In this document: positions 1-10,799 of the stretch, one piece after another
Position numbering within the stretch: position 1 is the first letter of the stretch
Layout: every line of letters begins with the position of its first letter
DNA from: Anniella stebbinsi
Taxonomy: Eukaryota > Chordata > Lepidosauria > Squamata > Anniellidae
Length of the DNA stretch: 64,000 nt
Direction: 5' to 3'
Assembly (NCBI GenBank): GCA_029215795.1
Contig: JARDYH010000007.1
Coordinates: forward strand, 81,603,763 to 81,667,762
The notes under the pieces: model-generated
What the model was told of the DNA's origin: nothing
Databases searched by the model: none
What the model saw: only the letters and a program-made list of their open reading frames with translations
Translations under genes and position numbers: made by a program

Positions 1-305
1 ATTCTGTGCACACAATATTCTACCATTTTGGGAAAGCACTAACATTCTTGATGTCACGGCCCTGGCCACACCTAGAACCTTCAGCTCTGCCCACAGCTGG
101 AACCTCCTTGGAGGATGAGCAGGGGGAAGCAGGACTCCTCCCCCAAGCAGATCCCCCCACTGTGCCTACTCTAGAGTAAAAATGAAAACAGACATCACTG
201 CTAGACACATGTTTAAAGAAATGTGATGGTGGAAAACAGCCTGGCTGTCCCACACACTGCTAAGCATTATAAGCAAGGCTGGGAAACCACTGAACTTCCA
301 GGTGT

Positions 306-645
306 TAAGAACGTAAGAAGAGCCATGCTGGATCAGATGGAGGGGCCATCTTGTCCAGCATTCTGTTCACAAGTTGGCCAAACATCTGCCTACGGGAAGC
401 CCACAAGCAGGACATGACTGCAACATCACCCTCCCACCCATGTTCCCTAGCAACTAGTGTACAGAGGCCTGCTGCTTCTGATACTGGAGGTAGCATACAG
501 TCATCAGGACTAGTAGCCATTGATAGCCTTCTCCTCCAGGAATTTGTCCAACCCTGTTTTAAAGCCATCCGAGTGGGTGGCCATTACTAAATCTTGCAGT
601 AACAAATTGAGCTATACACTCTGTGAAGAAGATGTGCTGTCTTCT
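306..645 (-). mobile_element. CR1-like LINE 3'-end fragment (antisense)
   Basis: On the minus strand this ends with the typical 'TCTTATGTTCTTA'-type LINE tail and runs back through the 3' UTR into the last codons of ORF2. The same sequence recurs near 34843 and 61295. It is 5' truncated at about 645, where a hAT-like fragment begins. The order of motifs is seen; assignment to the CR1/L2 group rests on general knowledge of reptile LINEs. Confidence 0.75.
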
Positions 646-646
646 T

Positions 647-749
647 GGACTTCAACTCCCATCAGTCCATGCCAACATAATCCATGCTCTAGGATGATAT
701 CGAATCGTAGTCCAACCACATCTGGAGGTCCACCAATTCCCCACCCCTG
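647..749. mobile_element. hAT-like palindromic MITE fragment (CAGGGGTGG family)
   Basis: It contains the 'CTTCAACTCCCATCAG' arm and ends in CCACCCCTG, the terminal repeat of the complete copy at 12064-12199. The left terminus is missing at the junction with the LINE fragment. Confidence 0.6.
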
Positions 750-1228
750 CATGATAGAGGAGTGCTAGTGACTGAGGCCCCATTTAGGGTTGTGGCTGCC
801 TCTTCCAAGAGAAAAGGAGAAAGACCCAGAGCAACGGAATGGTTCCTCATTTGCAAATGCTAATTGTATTGATTCAAAAGCCATTCAGATGTGAAATGGC
901 TTCCAATGACTTGCAGTGCTTAAAAACACACACACACCAGGCAGCTGTAAAGCAATCCATGTTTCCACATTTACAGTGCTGACTGCATTGATCAAGAATA
1001 GGTATTGGTGGCGGGAGGAGGGGCTATGTTGTAAAGCTAAAATCCTGCATAGTTTACTTGGGGTGAGCAGTGTGCTTAATATGGGGGGTGATCTGCTCAG
1101 CTTGTAGTCCACTCCTAGGTTGTGCTCTGTAGCCAGCACACAATAGATGCAAGTATCTTTGCAACAGGGTTATTTGTTACTGTAATACATGGGAAAACAC
1201 TAACTTTGGAGAAGCTGCATGACACTTT
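750..1228. other. No recognisable feature
   Basis: Only a short (CA)n run near 927-936 is visible. There is no coherent reading frame or repeat shared with the rest of the window. Confidence 0.5.
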
Positions 1229-1708
1229 GGCCATGTCTACACTGGTCTTTTCCCCCAGGGTCCTCCCTGTGCATCCAAATGACACACTGGGGATCCCGGG
1301 AGCAGGCAGGGATGACCCAACAATTTTCCCTTGGTTATCCCAATTTTGCCTGTGGTCCTGGGACAATCCCGAGGACTGCAGGCGGTGTAGGCATCTGTCC
1401 CGGCTTCTTCCCTCCTCCCTGTGAGTAGCGGGAAGGAGCTGGGCTGGAGCGAGTCCTGGGGCATAGAGGGGGTGAGCGGGTCGGGGCTTTCGTTTTTTGT
1501 TTTTTTTTAACTCACATTTCGCTGGAGTGCAATTGTGCTCCGGACTCCTGCCTCTTTTTAAAAAAATGGCAGGAGCAACAGGCTCGATGTCCCTCTTCCC
1601 TTCTGGGATGTCGAGCTTCCATTTGAATGCCCAGGGAGGATCGCGGAAGCAGGTAAGTCCAAGAACCTCCCCCTCCCTCCCTCTACACCCTTAGATGTAG
1701 AAAGGGCC
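1229..1708. mobile_element. PIF/Harbinger-like non-autonomous element (GGCC..CTACAC termini)
   Basis: The termini are inverted: GGCCATGTCTACACTGG at the left and GATGTAGAAAGGGCC at the right. They match the better-preserved ends of 39136-39321 and 44418-44947. The inside is GC-rich and shares blocks with 44418-44947, such as a capped GGGATGTCG stem and a strong splice-donor-like CAGGTAAGT at about 1649. I see no clear 3-bp TSD here, so the copy is probably old. Confidence 0.55.
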
Positions 1709-1755
1709 ACTGTCTCAGCTCCAATGCCTGCGCAAAGAGAAAGATGGGGGGGAGG

Positions 1756-2077
1756 TAGGCTGACCATATCTGAAAAGGAGGACAGGGCTCATATAACTTT
1801 AACAGTTGTAGAGAAAAGGGAATTTCAATCAGTGTCATTTGTATGCAATTAGTTCCTGGTGATATTCCCTCTTCATCACAACTGTTAAAGTTGCAGGGGC
1901 CCTGCCTTCTTTTGTATATGGTCACTCTAGTACAGTGCATGCACCTTTAACTGTTGTGATGAAGAGGGAATTTCACCAGGAACTAATTGCATACAAATGA
2001 CTCTGGCTGAAATTCCCTTTTGTCTACAACTGTTAAAGTTACAGGAGCCCTGTCCTCCTTTTCAGATGGTCAGCCTA
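1756..2077. mobile_element. hAT-like foldback MITE, inverted-dimer family, copy 1
   Basis: The termini are TAGGCTGACCATAT and its inverse ATGGTCAGCCTA. The two arms are near-complete reverse complements of each other. In the middle is a sub-terminal block (TATATGGTCACTCTAGTA) that resembles the outer terminus. Flanks give no clean 8-bp TSD (GGGGGAGG versus GGTGAGGC). Ten dimers of this family occur in the window. Confidence 0.85.
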
Positions 2078-2139
2078 GGTGAGGCAACCCATTTTCCCTC
2101 CCACTGCTAAAGGCACTCCCCACAGACTGGACTGCTAGT

Positions 2140-2263
2140 CTCTACTTCCCCAATCTGGTGCCCTCCAAATATTTTGCACTTCAACTCCCATCAGCCCCAA
2201 TCAATGGTTGTAGTCCAAAAGATCTGGGGGGCATCAGATTGGGAGAAACCTGCTCTAGAGAAC
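2140..2263. mobile_element. Short hAT-like palindrome (CCCCAA/TTGGGG termini)
   Basis: The inverted arms are 'CCAATCTGGTGCCCTCCAAA' and 'CTGGGGGGCATCAGATTGGG', around an ACTCCCATCAGCCCC centre. It belongs to the widespread 'CTCCAGATGTTTTGG' group of palindromic MITEs seen at 26272, 46668 and 53897. Confidence 0.6.
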
Positions 2264-2775
2264 GTTCACTAATGTGTCCAAGATGAAGGAAATCATTCCA
2301 GGCAAGTCTTGTGAAGTTGTCGCTATGACAAAGGCAGTAATGCCATAACATATCCCATATGATATTCTTAAGACAGCTGTGCTGAGTTTGTGCATATGGT
2401 TGTTTTTCTCTTGCTCCTAGGTGTGTGTGTGTGTGTGCGTGCCTGTGTGTTTTATAATCCCTCACTCCAAATAAAGCTTGTTGGAGTTCATGATGCTTCT
2501 TGAATATAACACTCTTCTGCATTAGTGGGACTCAGGATTTTCTATTACTCTGTGTAGGCTTCGAAATGGCATGTAATGTGATGCTAAGCAACAAAGGGCA
2601 CACAGAAGGAAAGCGCACTGGTGTGTTGTAGTGGCGACTGCTGTGCATGTAAGTTCCAACAATAAATTGTGGTGCACTGCAACTTTGCTCCTCCACCTGG
2701 AAATACCCCTGCAGATGCCCATTTAAGAAGCTGCTTTGAAGTTTAAAAGTTTAAAACCACAGGATAAAGCCAAAA
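2264..2775. other. No gene; short (GT)n run
   Basis: An imperfect (GT)n lies at 2421-2450. Nothing else in this stretch matches other parts of the window or a known domain. Confidence 0.5.
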
Positions 2776-2777
2776 TG

Positions 2778-3050
2778 GAAAACGACGAAAACCAAACGAA
2801 AACCTAGCAGCGGTGCAAAGATTTCAAATCCAGTAACAGATTTAAAAACAGAAACTGAAGGACCGAAATGCCTGCGAAGATGAGAACTACACCTGGTGCC
2901 ACAACAGAAAAGGCCCTCTTCTTAGTAGCCGCCCACCTCACTTCCTTTGGTGGGAGCTCTGGGAGAAGGACGCTCCAGATGTGTTGGATTTTAAAGATAG
3001 GCTTGTGAGCTGGCCATGACTGAACCACTCCAAAATGCTGCTCCCCTTTG
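2778..3050. mobile_element. Dispersed retroelement-like fragment
   Basis: It carries a 'GTGCCACAACAGAAAAGGCC' block, followed by text that resembles a degraded repeat family also seen near 60605-60800. In lizards such blocks belong to an abundant LINE-type repeat, but I cannot place it in a clade from this piece. Confidence 0.35.
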
Positions 3051-3411
3051 CCTTTCTATTGTGATTCCAAAGGCTACCAGCTGGGGGTGCTGTTACATTA
3101 ATCAGAGTTAATCTACTGCACCCAACCCGCATAATCCAAGCCAGTACCTCCTGGTCAGCATTTATCAGGCTATTCCGAAAAGACAAGGCTAGAAGAAGGC
3201 AATCCTTCTGGGATAAGGGGAAAGAGGCTCCCATTCTGCTCAGCAAGGACCTGATGCAAAAGTAACATGGGTCAAATGATTAGAAACAAGGTTTTAGGGA
3301 CCAGAAACAGCAGAAGAATCCTGGGTCACCTGAAAGAAGGCATGTATTGTGGTATGAACCATTGGTGACCAGATTACAGGATCTAGTTCACTAGATGCCT
3401 AAAGAGTCTAG

Positions 3412-3530
3412 GGCAACCTGCCTCAGCCAGATGCCCGCTAGATGTGTTGGATACAACTCCCGGCCTGGCATACTTGAGCATGCTGGGAATTGTAGGCCAA
3501 CACATCTGGAGGGCGGCAGGGTGGGTATGG
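3412..3530. mobile_element. hAT-like palindromic MITE, degraded
   Basis: The inverted arms include 'CTAGATGTGTTGGATACAAC' and 'CAACACATCTGGAGGGCGGC', around a CATACTTGAGCATGCTGGG centre. The structure matches the other CTCCCATCA-type palindromes; no TSD is recognised. Confidence 0.5.
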
Positions 3531-3726
3531 CTGGGCCGAGGTCTGGACCCAACGTCTTACAGATGAATTTCATTATGGCATTGCTAGGGATGGGGAAATG
3601 GACAGAAGGAGGGAGTTGGATCCCCTTTTCAAGAATTGTATAAAGCTGGTACCATCTCTGGTCCTTCGGTCAGCGATCAAAAGTCATTGCTGAGTAATGC
3701 AAACAAGAGTCCAAGACAGGAGCTTC

Positions 3727-3730
<4 letters not shown>

Positions 3731-3777
<47 letters not shown>
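3731..3777. repeat. (ATC)n microsatellite
   Basis: About 15 perfect ATC units sit directly against an antisense LINE tail, so the array probably grew from the LINE 3' end. Confidence 0.95.
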
Positions 3778-3815
3778 TTCTATACCGCCCCATAGCCAAA
3801 GCTCTCTAGGTGGTG
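3778..3815 (-). mobile_element. L2-like LINE 3' tail, antisense
   Basis: It contains 'ATACCGCCCCATAGCCAAAG', the reverse complement of the tail that ends the sense LINE copy near 27780. Only the last ~38 bp remain, between two triplet microsatellites. Confidence 0.65.
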
Positions 3816-3883
3816 GTTCTTCTTCTTCTTCTTCTTCTTCTTCTTCTTCTTCTTCTTCTTCTTCTTCTTCTTCTTCTTCTTCT
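3816..3883. repeat. (TTC)n microsatellite
   Basis: About 22 uninterrupted TTC units form a polypyrimidine tract able to adopt H-DNA. Confidence 0.95.
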
Positions 3884-4284
3884 GGCCACCTTGATTGAGG
3901 CTTGATTGTGTTGTGGCTCCAAACAAACCACCTGCGTTTGAAGGGAGGAAGGAAGCACCAAGTACAAGTATTGACTTTCTATTCTTATCTTTACCTATCT
4001 TAGGGCTTCTGAAACAATAACGTTTGTGTCTCCTTCTCCCATATTACCAACTCTGAACTGGGAAGAAGCTGATTAACAACAAGAGCTGCTGTGCAAAATG
4101 GGTGTGTGTGTGTGTGTGATATGCTGACCAGTAGTTTTCGTTGGGGACGAATTCTGCAAATATTCTCCTTTCTACCACAGTTTCCCTTCTATGTGGTTTC
4201 TTTGCTGTCATTTCCCTGCTCTCCACCCCACCCCCAGTTGCTGTTTCTTTTTCTTTACTGGGTTAGTAAAAGTGGACGATCCCA

Positions 4285-4440
4285 CCCAATCAGGGATCAT
4301 GCAGTGAATGGGCTGGCATGCCAATGCTGTATTACCAATCAGGGATCACACCGTGAATGGGCTGGCATGCCAATGCTGTATTACCAATCAGGGATCACAC
4401 CGTGAATGGGCTGGCATGCCAATGCTCCATTATCAATCAG
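4285..4440. repeat. 49-bp minisatellite, about 3 copies
   Basis: The motif CAATCAGGGATCA recurs at 4287, 4336 and 4385, giving an exact 49-bp period. Copies two and three are nearly identical and each carries a CCAATCAGGG (CCAAT-like) element. The third copy degenerates at its end. Confidence 0.9.
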
Positions 4441-4504
4441 ATTTGGCTGTGTAAGGACAATTTAAATTTTAAAGGATAACATTTTACTAGAAAGGAGAGG
4501 ACTT

Positions 4505-4510
<6 letters not shown>

Positions 4511-4543
<33 letters not shown>

Positions 4544-4552
4544 TATACACTG
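4511..4552. repeat. (AT)n microsatellite
   Basis: An AT dinucleotide run with a single interruption. Confidence 0.9.
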
Positions 4553-4559
4553 CTGAAAA

Positions 4560-5560
4560 TATTTGTAAAAATCTAAGATACTTCAGCTCAGTTCTACTTT
4601 GAGAGGCTGAACCCAGGTTGCTGCTCCTGCTAAAAATGCTTCCCCATAATGAACCATCCCCACTGCAGCTGCAATGTCGGAAGGACTCGTCTTGTGGATC
4701 AAGGTCATCGGTGTTGTGCATCTCCCTGTCCACAGCCCACATTCCCAGAATGCAATGGACTCGAGCAACCATTAGATAACATCTCTGGCAAAGCCCTTCG
4801 TTTTAAAGTCCAGAGGAATGAGCAAGCTTTGTGAACCGACAGGTGATTCACAACAGGAAGTGTATCTGAAACAGGTGCAAGAGGGCGGCTCAGGGCAAAG
4901 CAGCAGCATGAGTCAGGGAGGGAAGGGAAAATGCCAGCTGTCGGCTCAGTGGGGCAGAGAGGTCAAGGGCCCTGTTTGGCTAAAAGAGTAGGAGGGGCCC
5001 CACATGCAGCATGCCCGGTTTACCACATTTTGAAGTATCTGAAGTAATACATTACCATCTAAAGTAATACACATTACCATCATTAAGTCCAGAGTCTAAA
5101 AGGTCGGAAGTATTTGAGCATTCCTTCACTTTCAAACAGTCAACACTGAAGGCTCTTGATAAGAATTAACCAAAGCTGGCAATACCTTCTGGTGGTGGAG
5201 GAGGAGGCCACATCTCCTACTGTAATACAGCTGCTCAAACGAGCATCTAGAAGCCTCCTTTGGCCCATTGCTATGTGGCTTTCGATATGGCCATGATTTC
5301 TCCCTCTGCTCTACAATTTACAAAATAGATTGCAAAAAATAAAATTAAAATAACCCACCCTAATTCCTTTTCCTCCTTTTAAATTAATTTTCCAAACACA
5401 AAGACAAATGAACAACAAACCTACAAAAATACAGCAAATTAATATCTAGTTATTGACAGAGGATAGTACATGTGATGTTTTCATACCTTACTGTCAGAAA
5501 CATAGGTGGAATCCTTGGATGCTTGGAGGTTTTCTTCACGGTTCTTTGTAATAATAAATT
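4560..5560. other. No recognisable feature
   Basis: Mixed sequence without sustained open frames or repeats shared inside the window. A tandem TCTAAAGTAATACA duplication near 5055 is minor. Confidence 0.5.
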
Positions 5561-5568
5561 CTATTTCA

Positions 5569-5685
5569 GGCACAATCCTATACATGTTGACACAGACAAA
5601 AGTCCTACAACTCGCAGCGTCCCTCAACCAGCCAGTGTGGGAGTTAAAGGACTTTTGTCTGTCTAAACATACATAGGATTGTGCC
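5569..5685. mobile_element. 117-bp foldback MITE
   Basis: Inverted arms begin GGCACAATCCTATACATG and end ATAGGATTGTGCC. They also pair through 'GACAAAAGTCCT' and 'AGGACTTTTGTC'. The arms are about 38 bp with few mismatches. A half copy of the same family may lie at 41995-42040. Confidence 0.7.
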
Positions 5686-5689
5686 TTTA

Positions 5690-6638
5690 GTCTCTATTCA
5701 GCCCTGGTCAATAGATGGAATCAAGACCTAACTACGGTTATTGACACAATCACCCCCAAACGTCCTCTCCAACCCGCTTCCAATTGGGCACCTTGGTTTA
5801 CAGAAGATCTCAGGGAGTTGAAGAGGGAAGGACGACGACCGGAGCACCTATGGCAGAAAACTCAACTTATATCCAACAAGACATGACATAGAGAACATCT
5901 TTGTTTCTATGGGGTGGCAATACATGCAGCGAAGAAAGCTTTCTTCTCTGTACGCATTGTGTCTGTGAATTCGTGTCCAGGAGAAGTGATTAGGGTGATG
6001 AGGGGGTAGTGCACGCGCTGGTAACCTCGAGGCTTGACTTCTGCAATGTGCTGTGCATAGGGCTACTATTGTACCTAGTTTGGAAACTTCAATTAGTTCA
6101 AAATATGGCAGCCAGGTTGGTCACCGATACATCTAGGGGTGACCATATTACACCAACTTTAAAACCACTGGCTGCCAATTAGTTTCTGGGCAAAGTAGAA
6201 AGTGCTGGCCATTACCTTTAAAGCCCTACATGGTTTGGGTCCAGGTTTCCTGCAGGATCACCTCCTCCCATACAATCTGCCCCACACACTCAGGTCCCCT
6301 GGGGAGAACTTACTTCAGTCAGCCAAAACTAGGCTGACAACTGTTACCTAGGGGACCTTTTCTTCTGTCGATCCCAGACTGTGGAATGGCCTGCTGGAGG
6401 AGATTCATCAACTTAACTCTCTCTCCGAGTTTAAGACAGCTATAAAGACTAGCCTCTTCCAGCAGGCCTGCCGAGATGAATTTTAAACCTAAGAATTTTA
6501 CGATGTCCTGATTGTTATTTTGATATTGTATTGGTTTTATATGCTCTTTCAATTAATTTCATGTATTTGATTTATATTGTATTGCTGTACTAATGTTGTT
6601 CCCTGCCTCGATCCAAAGAGAGAGGTGGGCAAGAATAA

Positions 6639-6640
<2 letters not shown>
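5690..6640 (+). pseudogene. L2-like LINE ORF2 3' remnant with tail
   Basis: Conceptual translation, with several frameshifts, gives segments typical of the L2-like ORF2 region: 'APWFTEDLRELKREGRR' near 5790-5845, then 'LDYCNVL'-like and 'LQLVQNMAARLV'-like text near 6030-6120. A C-terminal 'WNGLLEEIHQLNSLSEF' block follows near 6380-6430. The tail 'CTGCCTCGATCCAAAGAGAG' precedes a triplet microsatellite. Part of the ORF between about 5960 and 6005 is missing. It is clearly inactive. The clade assignment is inference from these motifs. Confidence 0.7.

Positions 6641-6706
<66 letters not shown>
6640..6706. repeat. (GTT)n(ATT)n microsatellite at LINE tail
   Basis: A compound GTT then ATT array follows directly on the LINE 3' tail. 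Confidence 0.95.
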
Positions 6707-6709
6707 CAT

Positions 6710-7688
6710 ATTTGGAGATAAGGCTTTGCAAACAATGAATTATATGCCCCAGATGTATATATATACAATAAAATCATACTGTATTTTATTTTTAAAAAAA
6801 TCAGATATTTTGACTTGCCTTTAGCCTATTTTCAGTGGGAAAAAAACAACAACCGAAGGAGGTAAGCATCCAAAGCAGGTCTTCCTGCAAATAAACTATA
6901 TTTTGCATCTTGAGAACGTGTTTCTCTCCTTTCTGACCTATCTTCAATTGGAATGACAATTTTTTCCTGATAATTTTTTCTGCCGTGGCAATTTGCTGTA
7001 ACTCCATGTGCCGAGATTTCAATGCTAGAAGTTCTGTAGTTTTCCGACTTTTTCAACTCCGCAAGCTGCCATCAGCATGAACATGGTTAATTCTTGAGAT
7101 GTCACTTTTGCATTTTGTGCTCCTCATATTGCTCATAGAACCAATGCTGATGTAAAACAGAGAGTTTGATGTGCAACGCTTGCCATTTCTGAGAATGTTT
7201 CAAAACTGTGACGCAACAGGATATGACCACCACATCTGAATATATAAACCTTGCTGGTTATAGATCTTTCCACGTGGTTTGTATTTGTATTGTTTGTATG
7301 CCAGGCCCACTGGTGTAATATACCATCAGTGTCACGGTTTTAACGAATGCTCCCTACGGACTGTTAATACAGTTTTCTTTGAGTCATCTATGATTTATCC
7401 CACACGTTTTGCACCCAAATTCCATGCACAGACCAACCACAATCAAACTGCCAGCCTTGAAGGCTTCTGCAGAAGTCTTACTGTAAATTGTGAAACTCGC
7501 CAGAGAAGACACCAAGGCTAGTTCACCTGTCTCCGAAGAACTGGTTCTTCATCAACAAGGGAGCAGTTCTTGGATTCTCTTTTTTCCCCATGGGGTGAGC
7601 AGGCTAGTTCATAATCCATTTACTTCTGCAAATGTGTAAGGCAAATATTCTTTGAATGTGTCAATATTTTACATTCAGGCTTGGCCTG
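6710..7688. other. No recognisable feature
   Basis: AT-rich sequence without a convincing gene or shared repeat. Confidence 0.5.
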
Positions 7689-7689
7689 A

Positions 7690-8541
7690 ATGATGATCAG
7701 GGGTCTGGAAACAAAGCCCTATGAGGAGAGACTGAAAGAACTGGGCATGTTTAGCCTGGAGAAGAGAAGATTGAGGGAAGACATGATAGCAGTCTTCTAA
7801 TACTTGAAAGGTTGTCACACAGAGGAGGGCCAGGATCTCTTCTCGAACTTCCCAGAGTGAAAGACACGGAATAATGGGCTCAAGTTACAGGAAGCCAGAT
7901 TCTGGCTGGACATCAAGAAAAACGACTGGACTGTTAGAGCAGTACAACCATGGAACCAATTCCCTGGGGAGGTAGTGGGCTCTCCTACACTAGAGGCATT
8001 CAAGAGGCAGCTGGACAGCCATTTTTCAAAAGGTGGATTCTGTTGTGAGTCAGTTAAGGAATCAACCGGAGAGAGGGAACAGCTGAGCCTGGAAGTTCAA
8101 TGCAGCTGGCAGCAGTTGGTAATTAGTCCACTTCCCATAAAAGTCTGGCCAGTGCTCAGCCAGATTGCTGGAAGCAATGTTAGTATCTGGTGTTTTTGCC
8201 TTTACTCTGCTTCACAGCTTCCTGTTTATGCCTAGACTTGTCTGACCCTTGTACTGTATCTTGACCATTTGTCTATGTGTTCCTGTAACCTTGTTCTTGC
8301 CCGGATGTATCATGACCCTTTGGATTGGACTTCTGATGACGCTTCAATGTCTTGTAATTCCAAGTTTGTTCAACTTGACTTTGGACTGTAATCTTGGCTT
8401 TGACCAAAGGACTGTTTTCTCAGACTCAGCTATCTTCATTCTTCTGTGACAGCTGTTAATTACAACAGATTCCTGCATTCAGCAGGGGGTTGGACTCCAT
8501 GGCCTTATAGGCCTCTTCCTCCTCTACTATTCTGTGATTCT
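7690..8541 (+). mobile_element. CR1 LINE 3' end, interrupted by a solo LTR
   Basis: Translated text near 7715-8035 reads as a decayed ORF2 C-terminus ('[17 protein letters not shown]', 'TLEAFKRQLDSHF') with stops. After the LTR insertion the 3' UTR resumes at 8468 and ends in ATTCTGTGATTCTAT, the octamer-type tail typical of CR1. A second copy of the tail lies at 13837-13995 and shows the uninterrupted sequence. Confidence 0.85.
8041..8467. mobile_element. Solo LTR, 427 bp, 5-bp TSD GATTC
   Basis: The insert begins TGTTGTGAGTC and ends TTAATTACAACA, so it has TG..CA termini with a 6-bp inverted end. GATTC is duplicated at 8036-8040 and 8468-8472, and the CR1 target reads straight through in the copy at 13911. 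A CATAAAAG motif at about 8138 could be the promoter TATA element. No internal retroviral region remains. Confidence 0.85.
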
Positions 8542-8544
8542 ATA

Positions 8545-9180
8545 AGAAGCTGTAGCATGTTGGGAAGTGTTGACTTTTTCCATCTAAACATGCCTCTAGG
8601 TATTCAGACCTGTTGAATTTGGAATTCCAACAGCAAAATCGGAAAAGCAAAATGAGTCCAATCTTCATTTTAGCCCCTATTGACTTCAAGAGGTTTTTTT
8701 GCCAGGAACTTGAAAACAACTTTAAATATCACCCACAAGCCTCTGGTGATATCATTACTGTCACTCTAGCTGATTTTGTATTAACTCTTCTTGACCAATA
8801 GGGTTTCTTCCACTCCAGAGGTTGCCGTACTTCCTCCTTCCTTCGTTTGTGTCATATGCAGCTCTGTGAGCAGTGGTGTAGTGGGCTCTGGCCGCACAGG
8901 GTCAAAGCCCCAGGACTTTTTCATTAGCAGGGATAAAGACATCATCTGCTCCCCTCCTCTGGCTTCCTGTTGCTTCTCAGTTTAGCTGCAATCCTCATAG
9001 TAGCTGCAGAGGGTATTGATTTTCTTAGCAACAATACATTGTTCTGAGTTATTCTTTTAGAAATACAAAGTATTTGGGGATGGATTGGTCCTGAATGGGT
9101 AAGACTGATGGGTAATTAAGACTCATTTTCTTTATAAAAGACATATCACATTCACATTTACACACAGACACACACAGGAT
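8545..9180. other. No recognisable feature
   Basis: Unique-looking sequence ending in a (CA)-rich stretch that became the target of the next element. Confidence 0.5.
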
Positions 9181-9575
9181 TAGGGATGTCAGAGAAATCT
9201 GCAATGGAATCAAATGAGTTCATGTGTTTATGAATCCAACCCACGGATTCTGCAGTGGACTGGTTTTTCCTGAGTCGTATGGATCCTGCAGACTTGCTGC
9301 CCAGTGTTTTTGCTTTCCAGAATTTTATGCTAATTTAGTTGTACGAAAACATGTAACATAAAAAAACCACCAGCCAAAAATGTGCATTGCCCCATAGGCT
9401 AAAGCATGAAAATGCACATTTTAGAGGGGATTTGTGCAATTTGGAGGGATTCGCGCATTTTTTTAGTAATTGAAAAAGATCTGATTCTGCCAATGAGCAG
9501 ATGATGGGACGAAAGGCACCTGAAAACTCACGAAATACAGAAGGAACAGATTTTTACAAAATCTGTACATCCCTA
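9181..9575 (+). mobile_element. hAT-like element, TAGGGATGTCAGAGAAATC family
   Basis: The left end is TAGGGATGTCAGAGAAATC and the right end AAATCTGTACATCCCTA. Flanks CACAGGAT and CACAGGTG agree at six of eight positions, consistent with an aged 8-bp TSD. It is 395 bp with no coding content. Other copies: 13372 (inverted), 55589 and 56519. Confidence 0.75.
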
Positions 9576-9589
9576 CACAGGTGAGTTTG

Positions 9590-10480
9590 CCCAATCAAGG
9601 TAGGAAAATAAGCCTCAGTGGCTTATTTTCTCTCCCTGTGCAGTTGTGAATGGCATAATTAGCATAATTACCCTCACCAGGCATGGGTTGTTGTGATGTC
9701 TGAAAACAGGCAAAGGTGGGTGGCTGGGGTGTTTGTAAACTGTGGCTTATTTTCCCTCTGTGATCAAGCGGACCCGCTCAGAGAGGGGGGGGTGAGGGGA
9801 GTGAGAGGGAGGGAGGAACACATTTTTGACACTCGTTGGGGACATGGCAATGGGCACAGTCATGCTGAGTGTCTACATTTCAGATTTTACTGCTGCACCA
9901 TTGTCTGTGGGTGGGAGGCAGCACATCCCACAAAGCCATAAAACACACACACATGGAGGTGGGAAAATGCGAATCTAAGTCCACATTTCTACACCAAGAG
10001 GATTAAAATGAGGTTCATTCCAAATTGGTCATTTTGGGTTGGGATTTGTGATGGGAACTTTTTAAAGAACTGGAAAGAGAGGAATAACCTTTTATTTCAA
10101 TGCATATATATATATATATATATATAGTATTATTTTCATTGAGCGATGTCACTCTTTAATGAATTCTGTTTGGTCATCTGAAATGTCTCTGCTAATTGCA
10201 GAATTTAATGATCTGGGTAGGATGCTTGCCCAGACATTGAAATATTGATTGAGGAGGGAAACTGGTCTCTAGGACTCAGATTAGGATACTCCCCCTCCCA
10301 TGCCGATTACTATCATATTTCAATTTTCACGTATCTGGAAAATTACGTTATTGACTAATTTTGTTTACATTTAGCAAAGGACCTGATCTTATATAAGAAT
10401 ACAGCTCATTTTTGTTTTAAAGTGAAGCTTGAGCAGTGTGGACATGCAGAAAATGTTGAAAGTTCAAAAAAGTGCAAAGT
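9590..10480. other. No gene; (AT)n at 10105-10128
   Basis: Apart from the AT microsatellite the stretch has no shared repeat or plausible coding frame. Confidence 0.5.
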
Positions 10481-10526
10481 TCAAGCTTTAATAGCAATTA
10501 ATGTTCTCCACCATCAGGATGACGGA

Positions 10527-10705
10527 CAGCCCTGCTCAGCCAATCAGCGTGGTGTGAAGGTGGGCCCCGGACACAGCCGTGTAGTTAGGCTGTCACTCCC
10601 AATGGGGAGGAAGACAGGGAGTGATGCAGCCAATCAGGGTGTGGGAGGGAGGGGCAGGACTGTATTGCATGCAAATTACAAGGGGGAGCCACATCTGCAT
10701 TATTC
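10527..10705 (+). promoter_or_regulatory. Promoter-like cluster (CCAAT boxes, GC box, octamer)
   Basis: Within 180 bp there are two CCAATCAG boxes (about 10540 and 10630), a GGGAGGGGCAGG GC-rich box (about 10647) and GCATGCAAATTA containing an ATGCAAAT octamer (about 10668). This resembles a core promoter or LTR promoter. I see no TATA box at the usual distance and no downstream exon, so its function is open. Confidence 0.3.
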
Positions 10706-10799
10706 ATGAGCCCCTCTGTGCAGGAAAGGAGCAAGAATACTATAGCGTCGATGGCGGCAAGGGCTTTACACAAATAGAATGAAAGATTTTCTTAATAAT

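Noticed and set aside
1640..1660. Real 5' splice site (CAGGTAAGT)
   Set aside because: A strong-looking donor, but inside a MITE with no exon; single donor-like motifs are expected by chance. The GC-rich array differs in having them in every unit.
1756..2077. Tc1/mariner MITE with TA target
   Set aside because: The TA at each end belongs to the element; several copies have perfect 8-bp duplications outside it, which indicates hAT.
6549..6777. Poly-Asn and poly-Ile frames
   Set aside because: Translation of the GTT/ATT microsatellite.
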